A stretch of 10,717 bases of DNA from JAKJGA01 sp029554345. Lineage in GTDB: Bacteria; Spirochaetota; UBA4802; JAFGJZ01. The notes below the pieces were generated by a model, which did no database searches, was not told where the DNA came from, and saw nothing but the letters and a program-made list of their open reading frames with translations. Positions within the stretch are counted from its first letter, which is position 1. Each line of letters begins with the position of its first letter. The position numbers and the translations under genes were made by a program. The stretch is from the NCBI GenBank assembly GCA_035395685.1, contig DAOPBR010000069.1, positions 1 through 10,717 of the forward strand, read 5' to 3'. Of the stretch, positions 1 to 4,994 are shown one piece after another.

Positions 1-53
1 TTATCCTATAAATCTGTGTTATTTTGTCACTCCAGTTTTATGGGGTCAGTCCA
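1..53. mobile_element. Probable right or left end of an IS3-family insertion sequence (element continues off the left edge)
   Basis: Read on the minus strand from base 53, the sequence begins TGGACTGACCCC and continues through an A-rich stretch to about base 25. TG at the tip, a GACTGACCCC-type core and a following AAAACT tract are typical of the terminal inverted repeats of many IS3-family elements (recalled family knowledge, not searched). The element would lie to the left, so only the terminal repeat and about 24 inner bases are visible and no transposase can be identified. A plus-strand TAA at 9-11 could be the transposase stop, but this cannot be tested here. Position 53/54 is the inferred junction, because an otherwise plausible gene start on the minus strand loses its frame there. 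The second end and any target duplication are outside the window. Confidence 0.45.
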
Positions 54-108
54 AACTTAAATTCTCATCATCTTTAATATAATTATAAAATAGTTTTTTA
101 TTTATCAT
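46..108 (-). pseudogene. 5' fragment of an unknown gene, apparently interrupted by an IS end
   Basis: An ATG at 108 is preceded by an AGGA Shine-Dalgarno-like sequence six to seven bases upstream. The frame reads 18 native codons beginning MINKKLFYNYIKDDENL before entering the putative IS terminus at base 53 and stopping at TGA 46-48. Its placement downstream of a spacer repeat, the minus-strand orientation and the AT-rich, Lys/Asn/Tyr/Asp-rich composition match the other genes to its right. I therefore read it as the first codons of another gene of that series, disrupted by transposition. The fragment is too short to recognise a family. It could also be a chance short frame, although start, ribosome site and position all fit. 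Confidence 0.4.
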
Positions 109-156
109 AAATCCTATTTTATCTTAGCTAAGTTAAGTACAACTAGAATATAATTC

Positions 157-236
157 AAGCTGCCACATGACCTTTACCCATAGGCGTATGTGGCTTTAGA
201 CAGAGTACCGCGTGGAACGGAGCTATGCCTCGAGAA
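157..236 (-). repeat. Spacer repeat, copy A
   Basis: Plus-strand bases 188-222 match 1419-1453 at 31 of 35 positions, and the similarity continues leftwards (157-194 against 1387-1425, about two thirds identical, including the shared ends AAGCTGC and ATGTGGC). Inside it, GCCACAT (162-168) and ATGTGGC (188-194) form a perfect 7-bp inverted repeat around a 19-base loop that itself contains CC/GG pairs. Bases 222-234 also resemble the tail of copy D (GAAGCCTATGCC-like). It lies downstream of the gene at 310-765 and upstream of the broken gene at 108. It may be an integron-type recombination site, a palindromic interspersed element or a structured 3' end; the sequence alone does not decide. Confidence 0.6.
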
Positions 237-309
237 GATAACATCGTATTATCGCCGTTAAATGCTATGACGTTCCTTTTACGATTGGAAATAGAAAGCA
301 TGAGCCTTT

Positions 310-765
310 TCACTTTTTTGTTTTAAAAGCCTTAATATTATTCGTTAATGTCGAAATAATTTGATGTTCAATGCCTGGGAAATCTGCCGGATTAGGAATA
401 AATACCCTATCCATATCATTTATTCTATAACCGTTATTATTAACGAAATATAATACATAATAAAGCGTTCCATCATCTTTAACTTTCACTAATGAAATAT
501 GAATATTACTAGGAGCATTTTTCGACTGAAAAGTCTTAATTATTGTATATTTTTCCTCATGCATTTTATCATCATATTTTTTAAAAAACTCATTATAATC
601 GCTTATAAATATCGCTTGCGCAATATCCAATTTATCTTTTTTCATTTTAAAGAATAATTCAACTACTCTTTCTGGGCTTGATAAATCGTATTTTTCGACA
701 GAATATAACTTCGGTACAGACATTAACATTGAAACAATTGATATTGTCATAATAATTTTTTTCAT
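310..765 (-). CDS. Small secreted protein of unknown function, possibly NTF2-like/DUF4878-like
   Basis: This is a 151-residue protein. Residues 1-22 form a classic export signal: MKK, a hydrophobic stretch IIMTISIVSMLMSV, then a cleavage-like region near residues 20-23. The mature part starts with a YDLSSPERVVELFFKMKK segment. The pattern 'SPE-x-V-V-x-x-F-F' followed by an amphipathic helix and then beta-rich sequence resembles NTF2-like domains of the DUF4878 or lumazine-binding type. That is a resemblance only, not a firm assignment. The ATG at 765 has a good GAGAGG ribosome site 5-6 bases upstream. Composition is AT-rich and strand is shared with its neighbours. It is probably periplasmic or outer-surface; no catalytic motif is visible. 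The product is likely real because of the signal peptide, ribosome site and intact frame. Confidence 0.75.
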   Translation of the reverse strand: MKKIIMTISIVSMLMSVPKLYSVEKYDLSSPERVVELFFKMKKDKLDIAQAIFISDYNEFFKKYDDKMHEEKYTIIKTFQSKNAPSNIHISLVKVKDDGTLYYVLYFVNNNGYRINDMDRVFIPNPADFPGIEHQIISTLTNNIKAFKTKK

Positions 766-789
766 ATTATCCTCTCTGTTATTATACGC

Positions 790-832
790 AACGCAAGGAG
801 GTGCAACAAAGCAATTACCGAGCGTTATAACG
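790..832. repeat. Short imperfect inverted repeat in the spacer (attC-like candidate B)
   Basis: The 89-bp spacer after the lipoprotein gene contains AACGC (790-794) and GCGTT (822-826) facing each other, with a GGT/ACC pair further in. It ends in the 10-bp perfect palindrome CGTTATAACG (823-832). AAC-GC facing GC-GTT is the general layout of the outer arms of integron attC sites. The structure is shorter than usual for attC, and its R-box bases do not fit the RYYYAAC/GTTRRRY consensus. It has no obvious sequence homology to copies A, C and D. This is a weak structural call. Confidence 0.25.
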
Positions 833-854
833 TTTGATTGATTTAGAATGATAC

Positions 855-1355
855 TTATCTCATAATTTTAATAAAAACTCTTTCTAGAGACATGTTTCCA
901 ATTATTATCTTATCATTTACGATTGTACCCTCATAATTTCTTGGATTAAAAGTCATTGATCCAACATCCCATTTATGAAATGATTTCGGCAATTGATTGA
1001 TGTTTTTGTATTCTAATGAAATAGGCTTTGAATAACACTCTTCGAATTTAACATTCAGTTTAAATTTTATCGTATCGTTATCAATTTTCAATTCTTCCAT
1101 TTCTTTAACATAAAAGCCAGGCAAGTATCCTTCCCTGGTCTCATCAAAATCATCACTGGTTCCATAATACCAGCCATTTACTGTATTTCCGGATTTTTCT
1201 AAAACTATGTAATGATCTTCAATTAAATTATCAGAATTGTATTGATAAGTATATTTATAAATATCAATTGTTTTATCATTATGACTTTTCTCTTCATGTT
1301 TACAACCGAATAGAGCAAATGAAATCAGTATAAACATTGATGCAATTTTACTCAT
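855..1355 (-). CDS. Small lipoprotein of unknown function
   Basis: The start is taken at ATG 1353-1355 because it is preceded by GGAG at 7-base spacing and opens directly into a lipoprotein signal. A longer open frame starts at 1460, but it would put the signal in the middle of the protein and runs through a spacer repeat. The product has 166 residues. The signal is MSKIASMFILISFALFGC, with lipobox L-F-G-C and the lipidated cysteine at residue 18, followed by the charged linker KHEEKSHNDK. The mature part is rich in Tyr, Asp, Asn and Lys with predicted beta segments (for example an IVLEKSGNTVNGWYYGTSDDFDE region at about 50-75), as in many small bacterial beta-sheet lipoproteins. I do not recognise the family. 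It should be membrane-anchored in the periplasm or at the cell surface. Confidence 0.8.
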   Translation of the reverse strand: MSKIASMFILISFALFGCKHEEKSHNDKTIDIYKYTYQYNSDNLIEDHYIVLEKSGNTVNGWYYGTSDDFDETREGYLPGFYVKEMEELKIDNDTIKFKLNVKFEECYSKPISLEYKNINQLPKSFHKWDVGSMTFNPRNYEGTIVNDKIIIGNMSLERVFIKIMR

Positions 1356-1386
1356 TGAATTCTCCAAATCAAATGTCTCACGACTT

Positions 1387-1491
1387 AAGCTGCTGTACAA
1401 CGTTTCTCCGAAGGCTAAATGTGGCTTTAGACAGAGCACAGCGAGGAACGAAGTGAACACCTTGCACAGAGGATGTCAATTGCTGTCTAAA
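1387..1491 (-). repeat. Spacer repeat, copy C, with terminal 9-bp inverted repeat
   Basis: This fills most of the 138-bp spacer between the gene at 1494-2048 and the lipoprotein gene. Plus-strand 1419-1453 matches copy A at 188-222 (31/35), and 1426-1460 matches copy D at 2085-2119 (28/35). TTTAGACAG at 1426-1434 and CTGTCTAAA at 1483-1491 are perfect inverted repeats that close a 66-bp segment. The right arm sits directly after the stop codon of the upstream gene, as a cassette recombination site or a 3'-end structure would. The middle part (GCGAGGAACGAAGTG) is the best-conserved block among the three copies. No CDS is needed to explain it. Confidence 0.65.
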
Positions 1492-1493
1492 TA

Positions 1494-2048
1494 TTAATTT
1501 CTAGACTCGTCAATTATTCTTGCCTCGGTAAGAACTTCTTGCGCCTTCATGTATAAAGGAAAATACAGATGTTTTCCTTTTTCGATTACATTTATTTTTG
1601 CACTTAGGAAATATATCCCGTCAAAGGATAAGAAATAGAAGTATGTTTCTCCAGGCGAAGGAAGATCGCGGGTTTTTGTTTTTTTAGCATACTTTACATA
1701 TTTCTCAGAAAATGAAATTAAATCTAGACCTTTATTTCGCGCATTCTCATGTTCTCCAATACCTATAATGCCGCCGCCATTAGTAAAATATATACTTATT
1801 GAGCCTTCTTTAAAACATCTTAAACTGTACGCTGCATCATCAAGTCCTGTCTCCATAAATACTCCGTAAATTTGACCGGGGCTTTCTTGCTTAATATCCA
1901 ACTCAGCTGGCTTAACATCAAATGCCATGTTTCTCATTTTTGTGAAAATATAAGCAATATCATATTTTGATGCAGCTATGCATATTACCGGCACGGCTAT
2001 AATCAACAATCCGAAAGCAAGAAATTTATAAATGTTAGGTTTTATCAT
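1494..2048 (-). CDS. Exported or membrane-anchored protein of unknown function
   Basis: This is a 184-residue protein. Residues 8-27 (KFLAFGLLIIAVPVICIAAS region) are a hydrophobic segment after a short basic N-terminus. It is either an uncleaved anchor or a signal peptide with a possible cut after the Ala-Ala at 25-26. The rest is soluble, with a glycine-rich turn (GGGIIGIGEHENARNKG, about 92-108) and a predicted alpha/beta mixture. No recognisable motif. ATG 2048 has GGAG 8 bases upstream (TGGAGTATTTTC), supporting this start. It is flanked on both sides by members of the same spacer-repeat family, so it forms a self-contained one-gene unit. I cannot name a function. Confidence 0.75.
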   Translation of the reverse strand: MIKPNIYKFLAFGLLIIAVPVICIAASKYDIAYIFTKMRNMAFDVKPAELDIKQESPGQIYGVFMETGLDDAAYSLRCFKEGSISIYFTNGGGIIGIGEHENARNKGLDLISFSEKYVKYAKKTKTRDLPSPGETYFYFLSFDGIYFLSAKINVIEKGKHLYFPLYMKAQEVLTEARIIDESRN

Positions 2049-2084
2049 GAAAATACTCCAGATAGTTTTATTAGCACTTTTTCT

Positions 2085-2150
2085 TTTAGATCTAGCACCG
2101 CGAGGAATAAAGTGATCACGAAGCCTATGCCCGAAGTGGTGCGCATGTGA
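2085..2150 (-). repeat. Spacer repeat, copy D
   Basis: Plus-strand 2085-2119 matches 1426-1460 of copy C at 28 of 35 positions, with the block GCGAGGAA-AAGTG-TCAC nearly intact. The following AAGCCTATGCCCGAAG resembles the tail of copy A (AGCTATGCCTCGAG). It contains the palindrome GTGATCAC and further short complementary arms (GTGGTGCGCATGTGAC). It lies between the stop of the DUF2007-like gene (2172) and the ribosome site of the gene starting at 2048. It is a more diverged copy than A and C. Confidence 0.5.
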
Positions 2151-2171
2151 CCATATTTATGAGCCGTTCCT

Positions 2172-2885
2172 CTATTTGGAAGTGTTAACATATTGATCAT
2201 ATCTTTTCCATAAATTATTATTATTTTTTTTCAACAATTTAATAGCGCTCAATAATGTAGTATTTCGCTCTATGAAATCATAGTGATTGTGCCTATTAAT
2301 TGATAATTCTGCGGCAAGAATTGCATAAGAATCTGTGTTAGTAAAAGTTGAACAGTATAAAGTTATGTAATGCCCGTGAATAAATGAACAATAGTCGTAA
2401 TCATCTATATCTCCATATTTATTAACAACAAACAGTAAAGTTTTATAATATTCTCTTGAATCTATTTTTTTTGATGATTCTAGTTCTCTTAATTTAATAT
2501 CATAAAGATAAAAGGTTTGTCGAATCTGTTCCTGTTTATGTTCTTTTAATAAAAAATGACATAACGGGATGCTAAGTAATAGTAATGGAATTAATAATAT
2601 TATAGTAATTTTTATTAATTTTCTACGAAACGCAACATCGAATTTCTTGATTTCTTCATCGGAAGGTATTCTCCCGCTTTGTTGTAATATATATTTTGCG
2701 TTTTGATAATCTTTTTCTCTTACTTCAATTACAGCAAGGCCGTGATTGATAATACCAGCTTCAGTATATGCATAAGTTTTATCCATTAGATTTGATTTAA
2801 TATTATTAGTATCTAATATCTCTTTGCAGGTTAAAGCCTCATTTAATGAGGTAAAACTTACAAGTGTCACAACTTTATTTCTCAT
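2172..2885 (-). CDS. DUF2007-like domain protein with one transmembrane segment
   Basis: This is a 237-residue protein in three parts. Residues 1-72 resemble the DUF2007 'putative prokaryotic signal transducing' fold: a first strand VVTLVSFTSLNEA, a helix with CKEILDTNNIKSNLMD, then NHGLAVIEVREKDYQNAKYILQQS. This family is usually a short ferredoxin-like module. Residues 88-113 are a basic-flanked hydrophobic segment (KITIILLIPLLLLSIPLCHFLL), one membrane helix. Residues 114-237 form a Tyr/Asn/Lys-rich, mostly helical domain I do not recognise; two cysteines lie close together near FVVNKYGDIDDYDYCSF. The likely topology is DUF2007 domain in the cytoplasm and C-terminal domain outside, by the positive-inside rule. 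The ribosome site (TTGAGACAATATG) is weak. The function is unknown; only the N-terminal family likeness is suggested. Confidence 0.7.
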   Translation of the reverse strand: MRNKVVTLVSFTSLNEALTCKEILDTNNIKSNLMDKTYAYTEAGIINHGLAVIEVREKDYQNAKYILQQSGRIPSDEEIKKFDVAFRRKLIKITIILLIPLLLLSIPLCHFLLKEHKQEQIRQTFYLYDIKLRELESSKKIDSREYYKTLLFVVNKYGDIDDYDYCSFIHGHYITLYCSTFTNTDSYAILAAELSINRHNHYDFIERNTTLLSAIKLLKKNNNNLWKRYDQYVNTSK

Positions 2886-2959
2886 ATTGTCTCAACTTTT
2901 ATATAATTAAACACATTACTCACAGAAAATCGCAAGTATAAGAAATCACCAGAGTATAA

Positions 2960-3032
2960 GCGGTAGCGATTTGCTCAATCGCCGCTAAAATATTAGTACC
3001 CTTAAAAGCGACGGAAGTAGCAACTTCCGCGC
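2960..3032. repeat. Two stem-loops in the spacer downstream of the DHFR-family gene
   Basis: The 221-bp spacer 2886-3106 contains two clear hairpins. One is 2960-2985: GCGATT/AATCGC with an outer GCG/CGC separated by a 3-base bulge. The other is 3008-3032: CGGAAGT/ACTTCCG with a 4-base loop and outer GCG/CGC with one bulged A. Bulged, imperfect stems in a G+C-rich spacer among AT-rich genes are compatible with recombination-site arms. They also fit 3'-end structures, although on the minus strand the second hairpin is followed only by a short run TCGCTTTT, a poor terminator. CGCCGCTAAAAT (2980-2991) and AGCCGCTGTTAAATG (3064-3078) are related direct repeats, and CGCCGTTAAATG recurs near 253-264 next to copy A. 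Confidence 0.4.
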
Positions 3033-3106
3033 GATCCAGGGTCCTCATGGAATGCAGAATTTCAGCCGCTGTTAAATGAAGCTGATCTATATTTATTATC
3101 TGAACT

Positions 3107-3631
3107 TCACTTAATATAGTGATTTGTTACAAGACCATTACTATAAATTTCAGTTTTAACTTTAGAAAATATTATGGGTTCAGATATATGTCCAAATAGT
3201 GGAATTCCATCTCCCAGCAAAATAGGCACTCTAGTAATTATAAGCTCATCTATTAAATTTAATTGCAGGAAGCTTTGAATAACTTTACCGCCATCAACAT
3301 ATAAATTCTGATATCCCAGACGTTTCAAATTATGTATAATTTCATTAATATTTCCGGAAACAATTTCGGCCTTATCACTTATATTTTCAGGAATCTCTTT
3401 TAAGCTATTACTCATCACAAATACTTTTTTGAAATAAGGCCATTTTGAAAATGATAGAACTTTCTCGAAGGTATTAGTTCCCATAAGTATACAATCAATT
3501 CGATTTAAAAAATCAGCGAAACCATAATCATTATCTTCAATCACAGGAATATTGTTTAACCAATCAAGACCATTATCCTTAGTCGCAATATATCCATCAA
3601 TACTCGTTGCAATGTAAACTAAATTAGCCAT
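3107..3631 (-). CDS. Dihydrofolate reductase family protein (RibD C-terminal domain, YyaP/YwjB type)
   Basis: This is a 174-residue single-domain protein, full length for the family. Recognisable elements in order: S-x-D-G-Y-I-A at 10-16, DWL at 23-25, MGTNTFE at 50-56, WPY at 64-66, the nucleotide-binding YVDGGKVIQSFL at 111-122, and LIDELIITRVPILLGDGIPLF at 126-146. This is the signature of the RibD-C/DHFR superfamily, NADPH-dependent reductases. The pattern fits the small uncharacterised YyaP/YwjB group rather than FolA or the deaminase-reductase RibD, so substrate and role are unknown. It is cytosolic. ATG 3631 has AAGGA about 10 bases upstream, slightly far. It is AT-rich like its downstream neighbours, followed by a structured spacer, and not part of the trp operon. 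Such genes are often acquired horizontally (inference). Confidence 0.88.
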   Translation of the reverse strand: MANLVYIATSIDGYIATKDNGLDWLNNIPVIEDNDYGFADFLNRIDCILMGTNTFEKVLSFSKWPYFKKVFVMSNSLKEIPENISDKAEIVSGNINEIIHNLKRLGYQNLYVDGGKVIQSFLQLNLIDELIITRVPILLGDGIPLFGHISEPIIFSKVKTEIYSNGLVTNHYIK

Positions 3632-3717
3632 AAGAATTGATTCCTTTACAAAAATTATTTCCCAATTTTAAGTCAAACAGGTGTTACTCATGTTCCGGAT
3701 CAACAACGAACCAATTG

Positions 3718-3745
3718 CGTATAACTAAATATATAAACAATTCAA
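3718..3745 (-). promoter_or_regulatory. Possible promoter for the DHFR-family gene
   Basis: On the minus strand, TTGAAT (3740-3745) and TATACG (3718-3723) are separated by 16 bases in an AT-rich stretch about 85 bases upstream of the ATG at 3631. The match to a vegetative sigma consensus is fair at -35 and moderate at -10. It is listed because the gene needs its own promoter: a strong terminator-like hairpin separates it from trpA. Confidence 0.2.
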
Positions 3746-4070
3746 TCCCCAAAGCCCTTCTCTCCGCTCCCTCACATGAATGCCTCAGCAACTTTTACCA
3801 GCGCACCGAAAAATTCACAGCAACTTGCCCATTTAAATCTTTATGAGTATTGTTTTCGCGAAAGTCAAATCCAAAATAAACCGCTTAGTGCAGAAAAAAT
3901 GGAATGAGATGATAATCAACAAAACGTCCGACGCAGTCGGACACTAAGGTGGTAGGAGAACCGCCATCGAGGCGCACAGGATGAGGAGCGACCGTGTGCT
4001 TCAGGAAATGATGAATTATAGTAAGAACACCTAAACCATCTGCCGAAGGCAGATACCAAATAAGCGGAGC

Positions 4071-4099
4071 TTTCGCAATCCGCTGAAAGCGGTGCGAAA
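4071..4099. repeat. Long stem-loop with a two-base bulge
   Basis: TTTCGCA (4071-4077) pairs with TGCGAAA (4093-4099). Inside it, CCGCT (4080-4084) pairs with AGCGG (4088-4092) around a 3-base loop, leaving an unpaired AT at 4078-4079 on one arm. This makes a 12-bp stem with a bulge. An alternative pairing AGCGGA (4063-4068) with TCCGCT (4079-4084) could compete with it. There is no T-tract, so it is not a standard terminator. Confidence 0.5.
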
Positions 4100-4131
4100 A
4101 TCGAAGCGAAAAAAAGCCGGGATGGGATTGC

Positions 4132-4170
4132 AAAAGGGTAAGGGCTGGCGACTGAAGCCCTTACCCTTTT
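4132..4170 (-). terminator. Hairpin terminator at the end of the trp operon, possibly bidirectional
   Basis: AAAAGGGTAAGGGCT (4132-4146) and its exact complement (4156-4170) form a 15-bp perfect stem with a 9-base loop, 48-86 bases past the trpA stop. In the trp transcript the stem ends in UUUU, and the ascending arm begins with AAAA, so it is symmetric and could work from either side. The U-run is short and is followed by GCAATCCC, so efficiency is uncertain. Its length, perfection and position immediately after trpA make it the best candidate terminator in the window. Confidence 0.75.
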
Positions 4171-4203
4171 GAATTCTTGCATGATCCATGCAAATGCCGG
4201 ATA

Positions 4204-4222
4204 CATAAGGCGAAGCCTTATG
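4204..4222. repeat. Small hairpin covering the trpA stop codon
   Basis: CATAAGGC (4204-4211) and GCCTTATG (4215-4222) form a perfect 8-bp stem with a 3-base loop. The trpA stop codon TAA (complement of 4218-4220) lies in one arm. It may protect the mRNA 3' end or form the first part of the termination region with the hairpin at 4132-4170. Confidence 0.45.
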
Positions 4223-4994
4223 AAAGAAGTTCTTGTGCTGCCTTCGCCAACTCTCCTTCAAAATCAGAACCCTTCGACAGCGATGTAATCTTTTCTACAA
4301 AGTAGCTTCCCGCTACGACTATTTCAGTTTTTCCGGAAAGAGCCCTTACCTGCGAATTCGATTTAATTCCGAAACCAAGGGCGATCGGCTTCGAGCAGTT
4401 GCGCTTTACGGTTGCGATCCATTCTTCGGTTTCTGCTCCGATGTCGGTTTTTCCGCCCGTGATTCCGCGGCGCGCAGTGACATACAGAACTCCGTAGCTT
4501 TTATCTCCGAGCATTTTTATTCTATCGTCGCCGACTCCCGGAGAAATTACCTGAATGACGCCGATTCCGTATTTTTCAGCGGTTTCAGACAAACCTTCGT
4601 CGGAGCCGTACGGAAGATCGGGGACGATGAATGCGTTAGCTCCGTTTTCCTTAGCCTTCTTTACAAAGCGTTCGATTCCGTATTTATAGACGATGTTCGC
4701 GTAAGTCATTATTATGACGACCGCTTCCGTTGTTTCTGAAAGTTCCTTAACTATTTTAAATCCGTCCTCAACTGTGAATCCGGCGTCGATTGCCTTATAG
4801 CTCGCGCCTTCGATTACTTTTCCGTCTGCAGATGGATCCGAAAACGGAAACTGCACTTCAATGAAATCCGCGTGACGGCATATTCCCTTTGCGGCTTTCA
4901 GAGAACTTTCAACATCGGGATATCCCCCGACTATATGACCCATGAGCGAAATCTTTTTATTCTTAATCTGTTCAAGCTTCTTATTCATTTCCAT
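4218..4994 (-). CDS. trpA: Tryptophan synthase alpha subunit
   Basis: This 258-residue protein is a complete (beta/alpha)8 barrel. It cleaves indole-3-glycerol phosphate to indole and glyceraldehyde-3-phosphate and passes indole to TrpB through the alpha2beta2 tunnel. The two catalytic acids are present with the correct 11-residue spacing: E46 in FIEVQFPFSDP and D57 in SADG (E. coli/Salmonella E49 and D60). Y171, loop-6 T179 in RRGITG, GFGI at 207-210 and VAGS at 227-230 match the substrate- and phosphate-binding positions. The signature segment is divergent: Q48-F49 replaces the usual Gly-Ile/Val, and K59 replaces the Pro of ADGP. The ATG at 4994 overlaps the last 14 bases of trpB and has AAGGAGGAGG 9 bases upstream. 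A second in-frame ATG at 4988 is further from that site. It is the last gene of the operon. Confidence 0.96.
   Translation of the reverse strand: MEMNKKLEQIKNKKISLMGHIVGGYPDVESSLKAAKGICRHADFIEVQFPFSDPSADGKVIEGASYKAIDAGFTVEDGFKIVKELSETTEAVVIIMTYANIVYKYGIERFVKKAKENGANAFIVPDLPYGSDEGLSETAEKYGIGVIQVISPGVGDDRIKMLGDKSYGVLYVTARRGITGGKTDIGAETEEWIATVKRNCSKPIALGFGIKSNSQVRALSGKTEIVVAGSYFVEKITSLSKGSDFEGELAKAAQELLS

Larger units (their letters stand above)
3632..4217. other. 586-bp intergenic region rich in stem-loops, no convincing gene
   Basis: The part near the DHFR-family gene (3632-3880) is AT-rich and unremarkable. From about 3880 to 4170 the sequence becomes G+C-richer and holds many perfect or near-perfect hairpins: GTCCGAC/GTCGGAC (3926-3942), GCACA/TGTGC with an inner GG/CC (3974-3999), ATCTGCC/GGCAGAT with a 3-base loop (4038-4054), and TTTCGCA-AT-CCGCT/AGCGG-TGCGAAA (4071-4099). 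The terminator-like hairpin at 4132-4170 follows. Several minus-strand frames stay open for 76-96 codons here, but they overlap each other, lack ribosome sites and run through the hairpins, so I do not call a gene. It may be a dispersed structured element, a decayed gene or a recombination region. GGATGAGGAGCGACCG (3979-3994) loosely resembles the conserved block of the spacer repeats. Confidence 0.5.

Noticed and set aside
1356..1460. Upstream extension of the lipoprotein gene to 1460
   Set aside because: The extension runs through spacer repeat C and would bury the lipoprotein signal; ATG 1355 has a good ribosome site and the signal directly after it.
2935..2960. AGTATAAG repeated at an 18-base interval (2935 and 2953), reading as TATACT -10 boxes on the minus strand
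   Set aside because: No acceptable -35 element at standard spacing for either, so I do not call a promoter; two copies are too few for a repeat array.
3637..3846. Plus-strand open frame of 69 codons upstream of the DHFR-family gene
   Set aside because: No ribosome site, no recognisable protein features, and it covers the probable promoter and leader of the minus-strand gene.
1..4217. CRISPR array
   Set aside because: The spacer repeats are long, diverged, few and separated by genes; there are no evenly spaced short identical repeats.
3885..4261. Three overlapping minus-strand open frames of 76-96 codons in the hairpin-rich block
   Set aside because: They overlap each other in different frames, lack ribosome sites, begin inside or beside the terminator hairpin or trpA, and are explained by the stop-poor composition. 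One frame (3885-4133) has a somewhat protein-like central run and would merit a BLASTP check, but I cannot support it as a gene.
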